A stretch of 64,000 nt of DNA, taken from assembly GCA_037367405.1 (NCBI GenBank), contig JAZKJV010002625.1, positions 310,001 through 374,000 on the forward strand, in the 5' to 3' direction. The notes under the pieces are model-generated. The model worked only from the letters and a program-made list of their open reading frames with translations. It made no database searches and was not told where the DNA came from. This DNA is from Ottelia alismoides (Eukaryota > Streptophyta > Magnoliopsida > Alismatales > Hydrocharitaceae). The translations under genes and the position numbers were made by a program. Positions 36,576-47,765 of this stretch are shown here, in pieces (position 1 is the stretch's first letter; each line of letters opens with the position of its first letter).

Positions 36576-36881
36576 CTGCAGGGGTTAGTTGAATAGCCGA
36601 AGCGTGCACAGTGATCGTGGGGTGAACGTAAGTGCGGGGAGAGGCCTGAGAAGCGATGAAGGTGGTCCAGTGATGGTGCTCCACCTAGGTGGCAGAGCTC
36701 TCATCGTCGTGGGGTGGAGGGTGTCATTTGAACAAACGGAAGTGTACGTGAGGATGCTGGCTCCGAGGCAAAGCTCGGAGGATGGTCAGTAGGGGGTGAA
36801 GTCGATTGTGGACGGCAAATAAAATTTGAGAAAAAGCATGAAAAAGAAGAAGAAGATCGTAAGGGAGATGGAGGCATCTAC
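36576..36881 (-). other. Candidate intron in the LTR of element A
   Basis: On the minus strand ccccag|gtagatgcc marks the donor-like side and aacccctgcag|gtacc the acceptor-like side, 306 bp apart and about 240 bp downstream of the TATA box. The equivalent interval is 303 and 304 bp in the two LTRs of element C. In the 5' LTR of A the donor has changed to caa|gtag. Confidence 0.4.
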
Positions 36882-37120
36882 CTGGGGAATGGAGCTCAAA
36901 GCTGTGCTCCTGGTCGTCGCTCGAAGGCCGGTAGAAGATCCTGAGCTCGTGCAGCTCAAGGAGGAGGCTGCGGCACGGCGGGGATGGCCGTGGATCTCGT
37001 CGGAGATGAAACTCGGTCGTCGCTCGACGTCACCTCAAATTGTTTGTCACCAATAGGAAGGTAGGAGCTCAGGGATTCTCTCTGTGATGGCGGATGAGGT
37101 CGAAGGTTGAAGATGGTGGA

Positions 37121-37130
37121 GTATTTAAAG
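37121..37130 (-). promoter_or_regulatory. TATA box in the 3' LTR of element A
   Basis: On the minus strand it reads CTTTAAATAC. It has no counterpart in the truncated 5' LTR, which ends before this position. Confidence 0.45.
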
Positions 37131-37947
37131 GTGGAAGGTGACGGCGTAGGTGACGAAGTGGTGGAGTTGATGGAGGTCGTGGGGCGACATAGGTGGAGGT
37201 CATGTCGTTCGAGGGGATCAGAGAGGATGAGGGACGAGTAGGGTATTCAACGGTGGTGACAGGAGGCAGAGAGGGTGGCCAGAGTGGCTCCCAAAATAGG
37301 AAGGGGCGGCACACGCGTGCGAGGTGGGCGACGTGGGGCGCGAGCCAATCGGGAGGTAGGAGATGATGTCTTGACCGTTATCGAGCGATCCAACGATCAG
37401 GAGAAGGGCGGAAGAGGAGGGTTAGGATTATATCGGCGGGGTGAGATCAAGGGCGCAGGGCGCACCACGTGGCGGGCGGAGATGGAGGCGCAGACGTGCG
37501 GTTGTGATTAGATCAGAGGGAAGTGATCGAAGGGTCGTGATGGAGCCACATGGAGGGCGTGGGTAAAGGCGCTAACGTGCGGCTGAGATGATGCCCTGGG
37601 ATTTGATCGAACAGTAGATATTAAGGCCAGGATGGATGGTGGAGATGAGGCGAGAAGCGAAAGCATCGAATGGTAAGGGTGTATCCACGTGGCGCAAGGA
37701 GGGCGTGGTATCGGCGAACGGCCTGGATTAGATCCAGGGCTTGATCGAAAGGCTGAGAAGCATTGCGACTTTGGATGGCCCAGATCAAGAGAGAGGGCGG
37801 GCGATCGGACGGCGGAGATGGAAGGCGCATGGCGCGCAAAGGAGCAGGCAGCGTGGCGCAATCAGAGGGCGCCACGTGGCCTACTCTGAATGGCTGAGAA
37901 AAATGTGAACTTAAAGAGAGAAGGAAGCCGAATTTAGAAAAACTCAA

Positions 37948-37992
37948 AACATGAAAGTTGTATATCTCGATGAGATCTACAAGTTTCATGTT
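37948..37992. repeat. Conserved LTR stem-loop palindrome (copy in LTR A)
   Basis: Arms aacatgaaagttgtatatct and agatctacaagtttcatgtt around cgatg. Nearly perfect 20-bp stem with a 5-base loop. Confidence 0.8.
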
Positions 37993-38560
37993 GTCAAAAA
38001 TGGATATGAGGTCAAATATGATACAAAAATACAAGAGTACAAATATACATATCTGTAGTATACAAAGGGGCCCAAAAACCCATGTTTTGCATAGAGCTCC
38101 GAATTGAATGAAATTGGTCTCATTTTAAAGGTCTCTGAATGTGTATTAATCTGAAGGTGAGTAGTCCTAATTCGGAGGTTGTATGAAGTAGATATTGGCA
38201 TTCTAAGATCTGGGGTCTCCAATTGGGTCTGAGATTTTTATTGGGTAATTTACATGCTAAGAATTTTTGGCAATTTTCCTTTTATTATTAAATAATAATA
38301 TACACAGTATAAGGAAGATTTTCTTGGCTTTAGAGGGGTAATAAAATACAGATAATTATGAGGATAGTGGTGGATATTTTACAAGTGGATTTTACAAATG
38401 AATTGGCTTCTTATTTAATGCAATTATGAATGCTAAAATGCATGTATTGTGGATTTGTGCATGAATGCTATTTATGCAAGATAAAGGGAAATATGCTGCT
38501 AAATACTCGGGAACAATTCTCTATTTTCAACTTTATGAGTGATGAATCATAGATTCATCA

Positions 38561-38577
38561 ACCCCCTATACTTAAAC
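38561..38577 (-). other. Polypurine tract of element A
   Basis: On the minus strand it reads GTTTAAGTATAGGGGGT, directly before the 3' LTR. A gctcg/cgagc hairpin flanks it at 38581-38597, as in element C. The PPT primes plus-strand DNA synthesis in reverse transcription. Confidence 0.85.
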
Positions 38578-39916
38578 CTTGCTCGTCCCCGAGCAACTAA
38601 ATGGAATGCAAGAGTGAAATGATTTTGGGTTCCATACCAAGGTCATGAAAAAAAGTTGAAAATGGAGCTTGACTCGACCTTTGGATTAATTGTATGGCGG
38701 AACCTCGTTGGGACCTGAACTTAAGACCTAACAGACTTCAAGTTCCACAAGTCTTCTATTCAAGACTCCTTAATAGTCAGGTCAGAACAAATCCTCAGAC
38801 GCAAATTTTTGATGGCTATGATTCTTACTTGTACTATGTAAGTGAGATATAGCTCTCCACATCAGAAATGGCTCAGAACCAGCCTTCTCTAACAAGGTAA
38901 CTCTAATAACCCGGTCTAGTATCTCTTTCCTCGAGGAGCAGGGTATTCCCTTCTAAGTTCAAGTGCGACCAGCTCAAGAGGAGGGGGTAGAGAAAAGAAT
39001 GGACGATAGCCAGTGTAGCTACCTATCCCGGGATGCCTGACCAGTGTAGCAAAGTCATCCAGCTGCATTTCTTTGCTAATATACATACTCCGACAGGTAT
39101 TTTATTTTTACTTAGTCCTGTCTAATTTTTTTGGAGTTTTTGCAATTTTTTTCTTTTTTTTTCAACTTATATACAAGGTGCAGCATGTACATCAGAAGTT
39201 TTTCCTCTTGAGCCAGTAGACTATCCCTCTTTTGAAGTATTAGTGCAACCCACAGCATCTTGTCCTTAGATGTCAACACCACCAGACTAGGTTGAGATGC
39301 ACTTCCCTCCCTAGAGGAGGACGGATGTTTCCACCCGTATGCTACTCCAAGATAAAGGAGTCTACCTCCTCACCACCTCATCAATGAAGAGCTACGTGCA
39401 TGGTGCTTGTCCAAGTTAGACCGATCAAGATGGCATGTGAACATAGACTTGCGGACTCAAAGAATTAAGTCACTTGACCTGAGAAATCTTAACTCCAATT
39501 CCTATAAGGTTCCTCTGAAATTAGGTGGATTAAGATCAAATCAAGTCCATCCTCAATATCTACTCATAACTTGGTTCCAAACCTACTAGCTTTTCACCTT
39601 GCATATGCAAGATATGTAGATGAGATGTAGATGACATGCTATATAAATGAATAAAAATGCAAGACTCTTTTCCTTTCTTTTCTTTCCAGATACAAAGATG
39701 ATATGCAAGAGTAAAATAAGAAGCCTTTAATTTTTCCATTTTTTTCAAGAATTTACTATATCTCAAGGGTTTTATGAGTATTATACAGATTATACAAGTG
39801 TATTTTACAAAAACAAAATCTCCAATTTCACCCATCCCGTAATTATTACGTAATATATACAAAAATACGTGAAAGTACGAGCTAAGGGTAAAAATATATA
39901 TGTAATATATACACGC

Positions 39917-39930
39917 CCTCCTATACTTAG
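39917..39930 (-). other. Second PPT-like site in element A
   Basis: On the minus strand it reads CTAAGTATAGGAGG, preceded by a short gctatg/agagc-type hairpin. It corresponds to the internal PPT duplicate at 58204-58220 in element C. Confidence 0.5.
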
Positions 39931-40031
39931 CATGTGCTATGTCCTCAGAGCACAAAAAGAGAGGAAAAAGACATAGCTCGTGCTAAGCGTAAGAGAGCCA
40001 AAGGAGCGAAAATGTATAGAAGTCGTCCTGT

Positions 40032-40065
40032 CCCCCTATACTTAGGCTCTGGCAGCCTAAGTGTA
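40032..40065 (-). repeat. PPT-like hairpin module A1
   Basis: On the minus strand: ctacacttaggct, loop, agcctaagtatag, then GGGG. The arms match over 12 bases with one mismatch. Confidence 0.7.
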
Positions 40066-40137
40066 GAAGAAGGTCAAAAATGGGATGGACGAGGTCAAGA
40101 GGAGAAGTGGATGAATATACACAAGGTAGGCATTGGT

Positions 40138-40174
40138 CCCCCCTATACTTAGGCTCAGGTCAGCCTAAGTATAG
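40138..40174 (-). repeat. PPT-like hairpin module A2
   Basis: On the minus strand: ctatacttaggct, loop gacctg, agcctaagtatag, then GGGGG. Perfect 13-bp arms. Confidence 0.8.
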
Positions 40175-40240
40175 GACTGGAGTGGTATGAGGACCGATGT
40201 GATCTGAAGGATGTACAGTGAACGGACTCAGGTGACTCAC

Positions 40241-40276
40241 CCCCCTATACTTAGGATCTGGTCATCCTAAGTATAG
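40241..40276 (-). repeat. PPT-like hairpin module A3
   Basis: On the minus strand: ctatacttaggat, loop gaccag, atcctaagtatag, then GGGGGTGA. It ends like a real PPT/LTR junction although no LTR follows. Confidence 0.8.
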
Positions 40277-40409
40277 TCCTAGATGGATATACATGAATGT
40301 TGGGGTGAATGATTAGAGTTGAGGGAGGGAAGGGCAGAATGTACATGAATGATGGATATCTACAAGGATTGCGGTCTGAATCTTCCAAGATGCTGCTGAT
40401 GGTGAGAGC

Positions 40410-41640
40410 TCACTGCTGCAAGGTCTCATGCGTTGCTCGATGTGTATATGTTGAATCTGTCTCGGGCATGAATACAATCTCCTCGACATGGACTAATTGT
40501 TCATTGGATTCGACGAAGTGCTTCAACAGTTGTCCATTTACTAGGAATGTCGGTGCGTTATCTGCGAGATCTGAGATCTCAACACATCCACTATCATGCA
40601 CCGCACGGACAATGAATGGGCCCGTCCACTTGGACTTCAACTTGCCTTGGAAGACTTTCAGCCTTGCATTGAACAACCATATCTTCTATCCAGGAACAAA
40701 GATCTTTCGTCTGATATATCTATCGTGTCAACGCTTCACCTTGTCCTTGTACACCAAACTGTTTTCGTATGCACGATTTCTGACTTCCACAAGCTCATTC
40801 AGATCCATTTCTCTCTACTTTTATCCTAGGTGTGTGTTCCAGTTGACCTTCTTGATTGCCCATTCTGATTTGTGCACTAATTCTGCAGGCAAATGGCACG
40901 GCTTTCCGAATACCATCCGGAATGGGGAGGTTCCTAAAGGTGTCTTGTAAGCTATCCTATAATCCCATAGGACTTGATACAAGATTTGAGACCAGTCCTT
41001 CCTGTCTGGGTGAACAAGCTTCTGCAATATAGATTTCACCTCCCTATTTGGCACCTCAGCCATACCATTAGTCTGTGGGTGGTAAGGACTAGCGACACGG
41101 TGTTCGATGTCGTAGTCCTTCAAAAGCTTCTTCATGTCTCGGTTCACAAAGTGGCTACCCCCATCTGATATCAACATCTTGGGGATCTCGAACCTAGAGA
41201 TGATATGATCTCTAATGAATTTACAGACAGTTCTGTTGTCTGCGGCTCGGGTTGGGATAGCCTCCACCCACCTAGACAAGCAATCTACCGCAAGAAGGAT
41301 GTACTCAAATCCGTGGCTAACAGGGAATGGGCCCATGAATTCGATGCCCCAGGCGTCAAAGACATCACAAATGATGACAGGTTGCATCGGCATCTCGTCC
41401 TTGGAACCAACGGTTCCTCCCATTCTCTGGCATACTGGGCACGACTTTGCAAAGGTGATAGCATCGCGAAACAGAGTCAGCCATTAAAAGCCACACTGAA
41501 GTACCTTCCATGCGGTCCTCTTCCCGGAGTGGTGTCCTCCTGCCTCCAAGCTATGGCATAAAGAAAGGACACTCTGGTATTCCTCCTGAGGAATACACCA
41601 TCTCCAGACACAATACGGTCCTTCAAAGAAAAGGATCGGA
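40410..41640 (-). pseudogene. Integrase of element A, broken
   Basis: Domain order is complete. The HHCC zinc finger (about 41590-41430) is recognisable from CHSLEAGG, HHSGKRTAWKVLQCGF and SCPVCQRMGG but carries an in-frame stop near 41486. The catalytic core (41423-40821) reads WGIEFMGPFPVSHGFEYILL, RFEIPKMLISDGGSHFVN and YHPQTNGMAEVPNREVKSIL, so the second Asp and the Glu of DD35E are present while the first Asp reads Glu. The C-terminal GPF/Y-like part (40676-40410) reads LKSKWTGPFIVRAVHDSG. No chromodomain follows, consistent with the Athila branch. Integrase would insert the cDNA into the host genome; this copy cannot. Confidence 0.88.
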
Positions 41641-41651
41641 TCCTCCCAATG

Positions 41652-42136
41652 TTAGTGTCTAGCGTTCAACTTCAGTCGATCAATGTGGCTCTTGGGCCAA
41701 TCTTCGGGAACCTTCTTGGAGACAAGATAATTCACGATATTGGCATACCATGGAAGTGAGTTAACAACAAAAATCGACTCGTCAGGGAAGGAGTCTTGAA
41801 TCAGTGAATCCTCGAAAGTATTAAGATCTTCGAGATGGGAGAGATGATCAGCTACTACGTTCTTCTTTCCGGGTTTATCACGAATATCCAAATCAAACTC
41901 CTGGATAAGCAAAATCCACCGAAGAAGACGCGCCTTCGCGCCCTTCTTTTCCATCAAGTATCGTAGTGTTGTGTGGTCAGTGAACACAATTACCTTGGAT
42001 CCGATTAAATGAGATCTGAACTTGTCCAAGGCAAACACTATTGCAAGCATCTCCTTTTCCGTAACTGTATAGCTATGATGAGCGGTATCAAGTACTTTTC
42101 TGCGTAGTGGATTGCAAACGGGACACCATCCCTCCT
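41652..42136 (-). pseudogene. RNase H of element A, broken
   Basis: The end of the RT frame reads [11 protein letters not shown] and then a stop. The RNase H frame resumes with [40 protein letters not shown] and [20 protein letters not shown], followed by VADHLSHLE. These are the usual Ty3/gypsy RNase H motifs with catalytic D, E and D positions recognisable across the break. Confidence 0.82.
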
Positions 42137-43511
42137 CTATCCTAACACAACACCAATAGCAAAATCCAATGCGTCCATCATGATCTCAAAAGGTAGAGAC
42201 CAATCTACGGCTTGTAGGATCGGGGCGTCCATGATCATTCCTTGTAATAGCTTAAAGGCCTCAAGACATTTGTGATCAACAATAAACTCCATGTCCTTGC
42301 CTAAAAGCTCAGTTAGCGATCGGGCAATCTTAGAAAAATCCTTGATGAATCTCCGATAGAATCCGACATGCCCGAGGAATGACCGCAACTGCTTAACGTT
42401 GGTTGGTGGCTGGAGTCGTTTGATCGCATCCACCTTGGCAGGGTCAATCTCCATTCTTCTTTTGGAGATGACATGCCCCAACACAATGCCCTCCGTCACC
42501 ATGAAGTGATTTTTCTCCCATGAGAGCATCAGATTAACCTCACAACATCTTTTGAGGACTCGATCCAATTTCCTAAGATAGGAATCGAAGGAATCGTCGT
42601 GGACCAAGAAGTCGGTCGTCCATGAAGACTTCCAGGAATTCGTCAACCATTTCGGCGAATACAGTAATCATGCACCTTTGAAAAGTACCGGGAGCATTGC
42701 ATAACCCAAAGGGCATGTGCCTGAAAGCGTAGGTACCAAAGAGGCATGTGAACGTGGTCTTTTCCTGGTCCTCCGAAGCTATGGCTACTTGATTGTAGCC
42801 CGAGAACCCATCCAAGAAGCAGAAGAATTCTTTCCCCGCTAGTCTCTCTAGGATCTGATCAATGAATGGTAGGGGGAAATGATCTTTCTTCGTCGCAACA
42901 TTCAAGCGTCTGTAATCCACACAGACACACCATGACATGGGCACTCGCGTCACGATCTCCTCTCTGTCTTCGTTGGTGGTCATCTGAATTCCTGACTTTT
43001 TCGGGACAACATGGATCGGGGCCACCCAGTTAGAGTCGGAGATGGGATAAATGAAACCCGCGTTGCACCATTTCTCTATCTACTTCTTCACTACCTCTCG
43101 TAAATTTGGATTTAAACGACGTTGGAATTCACGAGAGGGTTTAGCTTCTTTCTCCAAGTAGATATGGTGCGAACACAGAGCAGGATTTATCTCGTGGAGG
43201 TCGGAAATGCTCCGGACTATTGCCTTGTGGTTTTTCTCCAGGATCTCTAGCAAGCGAGATTCTTGCTCCTCGGTTAATCGCGAACTGATGATGACCGGAT
43301 ATTTCTTTTCTTGTCTCGCAAGGAATGCATATTTAAGTGTTGTGGGTAAGGTTTTCAGCTCAGGTAATGTGTGGTTATCGAGGAAGTCTAGCTCAATCAA
43401 ATCTGATTTAGTGTTGGTAGTGGCTGGACCTATCTCAAAAATTACTGCCACCAAGTCATTCAGCTCTGAAGTCGGATCGTCAAAGGTTTCCATGCAATTG
43501 GCAAAAGCCAC
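42137..43511 (-). pseudogene. Reverse transcriptase of element A, frameshifted
   Basis: Linker LPELKTLPTTLKYAFLARQE and EQESRLLEILEKNHKAI (43511-43080) end at a stop. The RT core (43025-42573) has HVVPKKSG, CVDYRRLNVATKKDHF, LPFIDQILERLAGKEFF, TCLFGTYAFRHMPFGLCNAP and the catalytic FMDD. Right after FMDD, near 42600, the frame shifts and continues at 42646-42137 with FLVHDDSFDSYLRKLDRVLK, NHFMVTEGIVLGHVIS and FLGHVGFYRRFIKDFSKIAR. The protein would copy element RNA into DNA; the stop and frameshift make this copy inactive. Confidence 0.88.
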
Positions 43512-43584
43512 GTCCGACTCGTCATCCTCATCTTCTGATTGTCCTAAAGAGGGAATGACTGATAGGACCAGCTAAGCCTTTAAG

Positions 43585-44175
43585 TCATCGAAGATGTAGG
43601 GGTGCAAATTCTAAGTTGTACTCATTTCTGAGAACCTCGCAAACTGACTCATGCACGGGATCTTCTCCGGAAGGGAGGGACTCATCGGTGCTGGCTGAGT
43701 TCTGTCTCCATGGCCCAACTGTGTCTACATGGTCGCAGTCTGCTTCGGATGAAGAGTACTCGATGCTGGTTTCAAAATCCGATCTCTGCCATTTGGTCTG
43801 CTTCATCTCAAGTTCCTCATCTCCGCATGGAGTTTGGAACTGGATTTTCCCGATCTTATAATCAAACAAGGCCCCCGTTGTTCTGAGGAAGGGCCTTCCT
43901 AGTATGATCTGGGCATCTCTCCAATTACGAGGGGTCTCCATATCAAGGACGGTAAAGTCCACCATGTATTCTTGAGCCTCGAGTTTGATGACAACATTCC
44001 TCAATTCTCCTTGGGACCTCTTGGTTGATTTGTCTGCAAACTGAAGGAGAGCTCTAGATTTCCTAAGAGGTCCGAGATTAAGTCGCTCATAGAGGGTTGT
44101 AGGCATTAGGTTGATGGAGGATCCATTGTCCAGGAGAGTGCGTGCAAACGCAGTGTCATCAACATGACTCACCAC
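43585..44175 (-). pseudogene. Aspartic protease region of element A
   Basis: Uninterrupted 196-residue frame with ARTLLDNGSSINLMPTTL, LGPLRKSRALLQFADKS, VIKLEAQEYMVDFTVLDM, AQIILGRPFLRTTGALFDY and KIGKIQF, then a long acidic tail. The active-site triad reads DNG instead of D-(S/T)-G, so activity is doubtful. It is separated from gag (44197) by a stop and from the RT linker by another. Confidence 0.82.
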
Positions 44176-44196
44176 ATAATGTGCTCCTATGTCTCT

Positions 44197-46611
44197 TCAT
44201 TTCCTTGGAAACGAGTTCTTTATTACATAAGTCGTGGCTACTGACAGGACGTGTTTCTCAACACGACTTTTGGTCTTCCTGCTAACCCTAGTAGGTGTGT
44301 ATCTCACCATAAGGTATTTCTGAAATGCAGGTGTCATTTCCACATACTTGTCAAAGGGGATCGTGACTTTGATATGTTTGTTGCAAAACTCTGCCATCTC
44401 AGGGTCATCTTTTTGGATTTTTTTAGTTTTCTTCTTTCCACCCTTAAGAGCTCGGGGGAAAGGGATTATTGACTCCAACTCAGATTCTGAAACTGAAAGA
44501 TTCTCATTCATCACTGGAACTGAGTTTTGTATAGGACTAGGACTCTGAAAATAACTCAGACTCTGACTATGACTAAAAGAAAATTGTTGTTGCAAAACCG
44601 GTGATGCATCCTCTGCGACTGCTGGAATATCCTCCTCAAATGGAGGTGCGGGCTCTTCATCGGTTTATGTGGACTCCTTGGTGGTGCGGTTCCTTTGCTT
44701 CTTTAAGGACTCAGAAGTCCTCTTCTTCTGCCGGTGGTGGTGGTGGTGGTGCTGCTGCTCCTCTGCCTCCAAGTTCTCCTCAAGTAGAGACTTGGCGGCT
44801 TCTTCCTCCGATGCCCATGCCCGATCAGGTACGACCATGGTCCTTCCGCTCCTGAGGGACATGTGGTTGATATTATCATACGAAAGGATCTCATGTTCAG
44901 ATAAAGAGTTATCTGAATAGTATACCTGATCTCATGGTCGGTTCTGGCCTTGATTCAAGCTGTTCGTGTTGGCCTGAATCTGGGGGGAATTGGGGTCTTT
45001 GGCGCCATCTGCTGGTCCGGGTACGAAAAACATGATTCAGACCGGTTCTCATATTCAGATAGTGATTCTGGATCTGCTGGACCCTATCAGTCAGGGTCTG
45101 AATCGCCAAGGTGAGGGACTCCAATTCGGTGGGCTGGGCGGGTTGATGTTGACTTGAAGATGAGGTCCTATACTAGCCATGTTGGCCATGTCAATACTTC
45201 TGCTGCTGATGGGATGGTGACGGGTCCTGCTGGCCTGAGTGGAATGTGCATTGTTGCTGCTGGTGCTGATGAGGTTGGTACCCTCATTCGGGCCTGGACT
45301 GAACAAAGTGTGGTGCGGGGACGGAGCCATTTTCTGGGTAAGCTAGGGAAGGTCGGTGAGGTTGACCGTTCCCTATCCTCGACTGTCTACCGACGGGGTC
45401 ATGGCTGTACCACAGCCCGTTGATCTCGAACACCTGCGGAAGCTCCTCGTATCCTGTCTCCACTTGTGAAGTGCATGCTGGTCCTGCTGAGTGTAAGTAT
45501 GCTCCTCTACCCAGCTACTCTGAGGCTCGATGCTTGTTCCTGTACAAGATGGACTCGGTGTACAGGTACAGGTGGTGCAGAAGGGGCAGGTGGTTTTATC
45601 TTAGCTACCCTCTCAGTAAGTTCCTCCACTTGCTTCGGTAATCTCGAGAGAGACTCAAGGTCAGTGACCCTCTTGTGAATCTGCTCGACCATGGTTACCT
45701 TGTCAGCTATCATCCCCATGTTGGGAATGAGGTCCTCTGTCAGATCTGCTACAGTCCTCCTAGTTGTCTCGTTGGATAGGATTGAGGGAGACAACTGATA
45801 GGCCCTGGTGGCCTGTGACTTGCATGTTTCTGCCATATGCTCCAAGATTTTTCCATACAGCATTTTCATTCTTGTTCAGATAACTTCCTCCATAGGCGGC
45901 ACTGGCTAACCCCTGCATCTTCAGGGTCATGCCACAGAACAAGGTATGGACTAAGATCGCCTTTGAAATGCCATGGCACGGGCATTTCTGAATGAGGTCA
46001 TTAAACCTATCACAGGCTTCATGGAAAGGTTCAATGGGTCCCTGGGAGAAACTCGCGATCTTCATTCTCATTTGGTTAGTCCTACTGAGTGGGTAGAACA
46101 TCTTTAGAAAAAGGTCCTTGAACTGCATTCAGGTTGTATATATCACCCCGAGATTTTTCAGCCAATGTGCTGCCTTATCTCCTAAGGCATACGGGGTGGC
46201 CTTTAGCTTGATATAATCCTGCCCAACCCTAGGGTGACTAAGGTTGTTGCAAATCGGCTCGAAGTCTCTGAGGAAGGTATATGGTTCTTCGTTTGTATTT
46301 CCATTAAACTTCGGTAGCAGGCTAAGAAAGTGAGGCTTGAGCTCGAACGCTTCAGGGGGAACCGCTGGTGCCAACCAACTGTGCATCTCATTTTCTGTTG
46401 GGTTATATGCATCAACCATCGGTCGGTCAAATCCTCTTGCCGCAATGATCTGTCCCATCCTTGCTGTGAGATCTGTATTATGTTGTTCGGCAGTGGCGTG
46501 GCGAGCCAAGATTTGTTGTAATGGGTCATCTCTGTGTTCCTCATCATCCGGGTGTTTCTTAGGCGACTCGGAGCCAGATGCATCTACCCTATTTAACATG
46601 TCGCCTAACAT
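44197..46611 (-). pseudogene. Gag of element A, broken
   Basis: The N-terminal part (46611-46129) contains LLPKFNGNTNEEPYTFLRDF and LKATPYALGDKAAHWLKNLG. A TGA where the frame normally has Trp ends it, and MQFKDLFLKMFYPLSRTNQM, IEPFHEACDRFNDLIQKCPC and HGISKAILVHTLFCGM follow in the same frame (46128-45760): the retrotransposon Gag core. A frameshift near 45850 leads to ELTERVAKIKPPAP. The rest (45330-44197) is a low-complexity H/Q/P/S-rich tail in several frames, ending with AEFCNKHIKVTIPFDKYVEM and FQKYLMVRYTPTRVSRKTKS, the Gag-protease spacer. No CCHC knuckle was seen. Gag would form the particle. Confidence 0.82.
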
Positions 46612-47744
46612 ACCGACGGTCCTTCCTTTCTTCTCTCCTATCCCAAGCTGATGGATTCAAAGACCTGCCCCTATCTACCTACAAGCAGGCAGAGGTTGAC
46701 AAGGCTTGGAACTTCACCCCGGGGGGTTACTAGCAACTTGTCGCAAAGTATCGCTATTTCGCCCCTATTTACCTGAGACAAGCGGAGGCTACTTGGTACT
46801 AGTCAGTGAACTTGAATAATTCAACTTGTGATATTTGCTAGGATTAGTCGGAACATGATATGGAAGGCAGGGATTTGGGCTCTGCCTTAAGGTGTTCACA
46901 CACACTCAAGTACCCTCACTCAGCCTGAAAACAAGGTCGGGGATTAATCTCCAGCAAGCAGAATTTCCGATTTTATTGATTTTTTGGGGTCAATAATGTT
47001 AGCACTCCCGATTTTAAGTCAAATTATCACCTATTAAGTCCAATCCACACAGCACGCCTATCGTCCAGTCCCAATTTCCTTTTACTTAGGTTTGAAAAAC
47101 CAAGAAAGATAAATCGAGAAAAGTCGATGCATGAAAAATCAATGATGCTTATGCTGAGTGAAGAATACTTACAGTGATCCCTTCGCTTTTATGCAGGATG
47201 CAAAACAGAATTGAAAGCTTTTATACTACATGCAAATGCAGACGACAAAATCCACTCCTAGACAAGCAGTTCTATTAGCGAGTGAAGCACATGTTTGATT
47301 TGACTAGATCTACGGTCTAAGTGCGTCTTTTATGTGATGTGTGGTCCTAAATAATTACGAGCACAAGCAAATCCTAGAGTGGCTCGAGGAGCCGCTAGTG
47401 CAAGCCTAGTCAAAAAATTCAATCTACACAGCACACAGGGACACAATTCCACTATGTTTACACACGCGAGAACCCAAACGGGAACTGCTGGAAATAATGC
47501 AAAAATAATGAAAAAAGGAAAAATTACAATTCCTCACAAATCACTCAAAAAGTTCAAAAATACAAGTTCCTTGAAGCGTCTTCGACTCCTTGTGTTCCTC
47601 GCACAAAAACAAATTGATGTCAGATAGAGAACGACACAAAAATTAAAGGACAGAAAAATATTCACAAGAAAACCGTGGGTCAGACTACCTGGGGATGGAA
47701 AATCAGTCACTCAAAAATTAACTACAAATTAACCTAAGTCGTGT
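46612..47744 (-). other. Untranslated leader of element A
   Basis: No credible frame. On the minus strand the region 47345-46880 carries blocks shared with the leaders of E and C, including ggaccacacatcac, aaggaaattgggactg and aaaatcgggag. Conservation of non-coding leader blocks in three elements suggests packaging or translation signals, which is inference. Confidence 0.6.
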
Positions 47745-47762
47745 CTCCCTGACAACGACACA
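47745..47762 (-). other. Primer binding site of element A
   Basis: On the minus strand it reads TGTGTCGTTGTCAGGGAG, three bases behind the LTR end TCTTCA. It shares the GTCGTTGTCAGGGA core with element D and is a diverged form of the tRNA-Asp PBS. Confidence 0.65.
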
Positions 47763-47765
47763 TTT

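Larger units (their letters stand above)
34761..38560 (-). repeat. 3' LTR of element A (3.8 kb)
   Basis: On the minus strand it starts TGATGAATCTATGATTCATC at 38560 next to the PPT and ends GCTCTTCA at 34761. It contains the conserved stem-loop (37948-37992), a TATA box (37121-37130), a donor/acceptor-like pair 306 bp apart (36881 to 36576), several CACGTG boxes and the U5 motif near 34915-34940. Open frames inside it (35774-37861) are in GC-rich DNA and are not credited. Confidence 0.88.
38578..40409 (-). other. Non-coding 3' region of element A between integrase and PPT
   Basis: About 1.8 kb without a credible frame on the element strand. It contains an extra PPT-like site at 39917-39930 next to a ctatgtcctcagagcac hairpin and three hairpin modules at 40032-40276. 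In classical Athila elements an env-like frame can occupy this place; none is visible here. Confidence 0.6.

Noticed and set aside
44740..44760. Triplet repeat ggtggtggtggtgg as a host gene low-complexity region
   Set aside because: It lies inside the gag tail of element A, encoding His-rich sequence on the minus strand.
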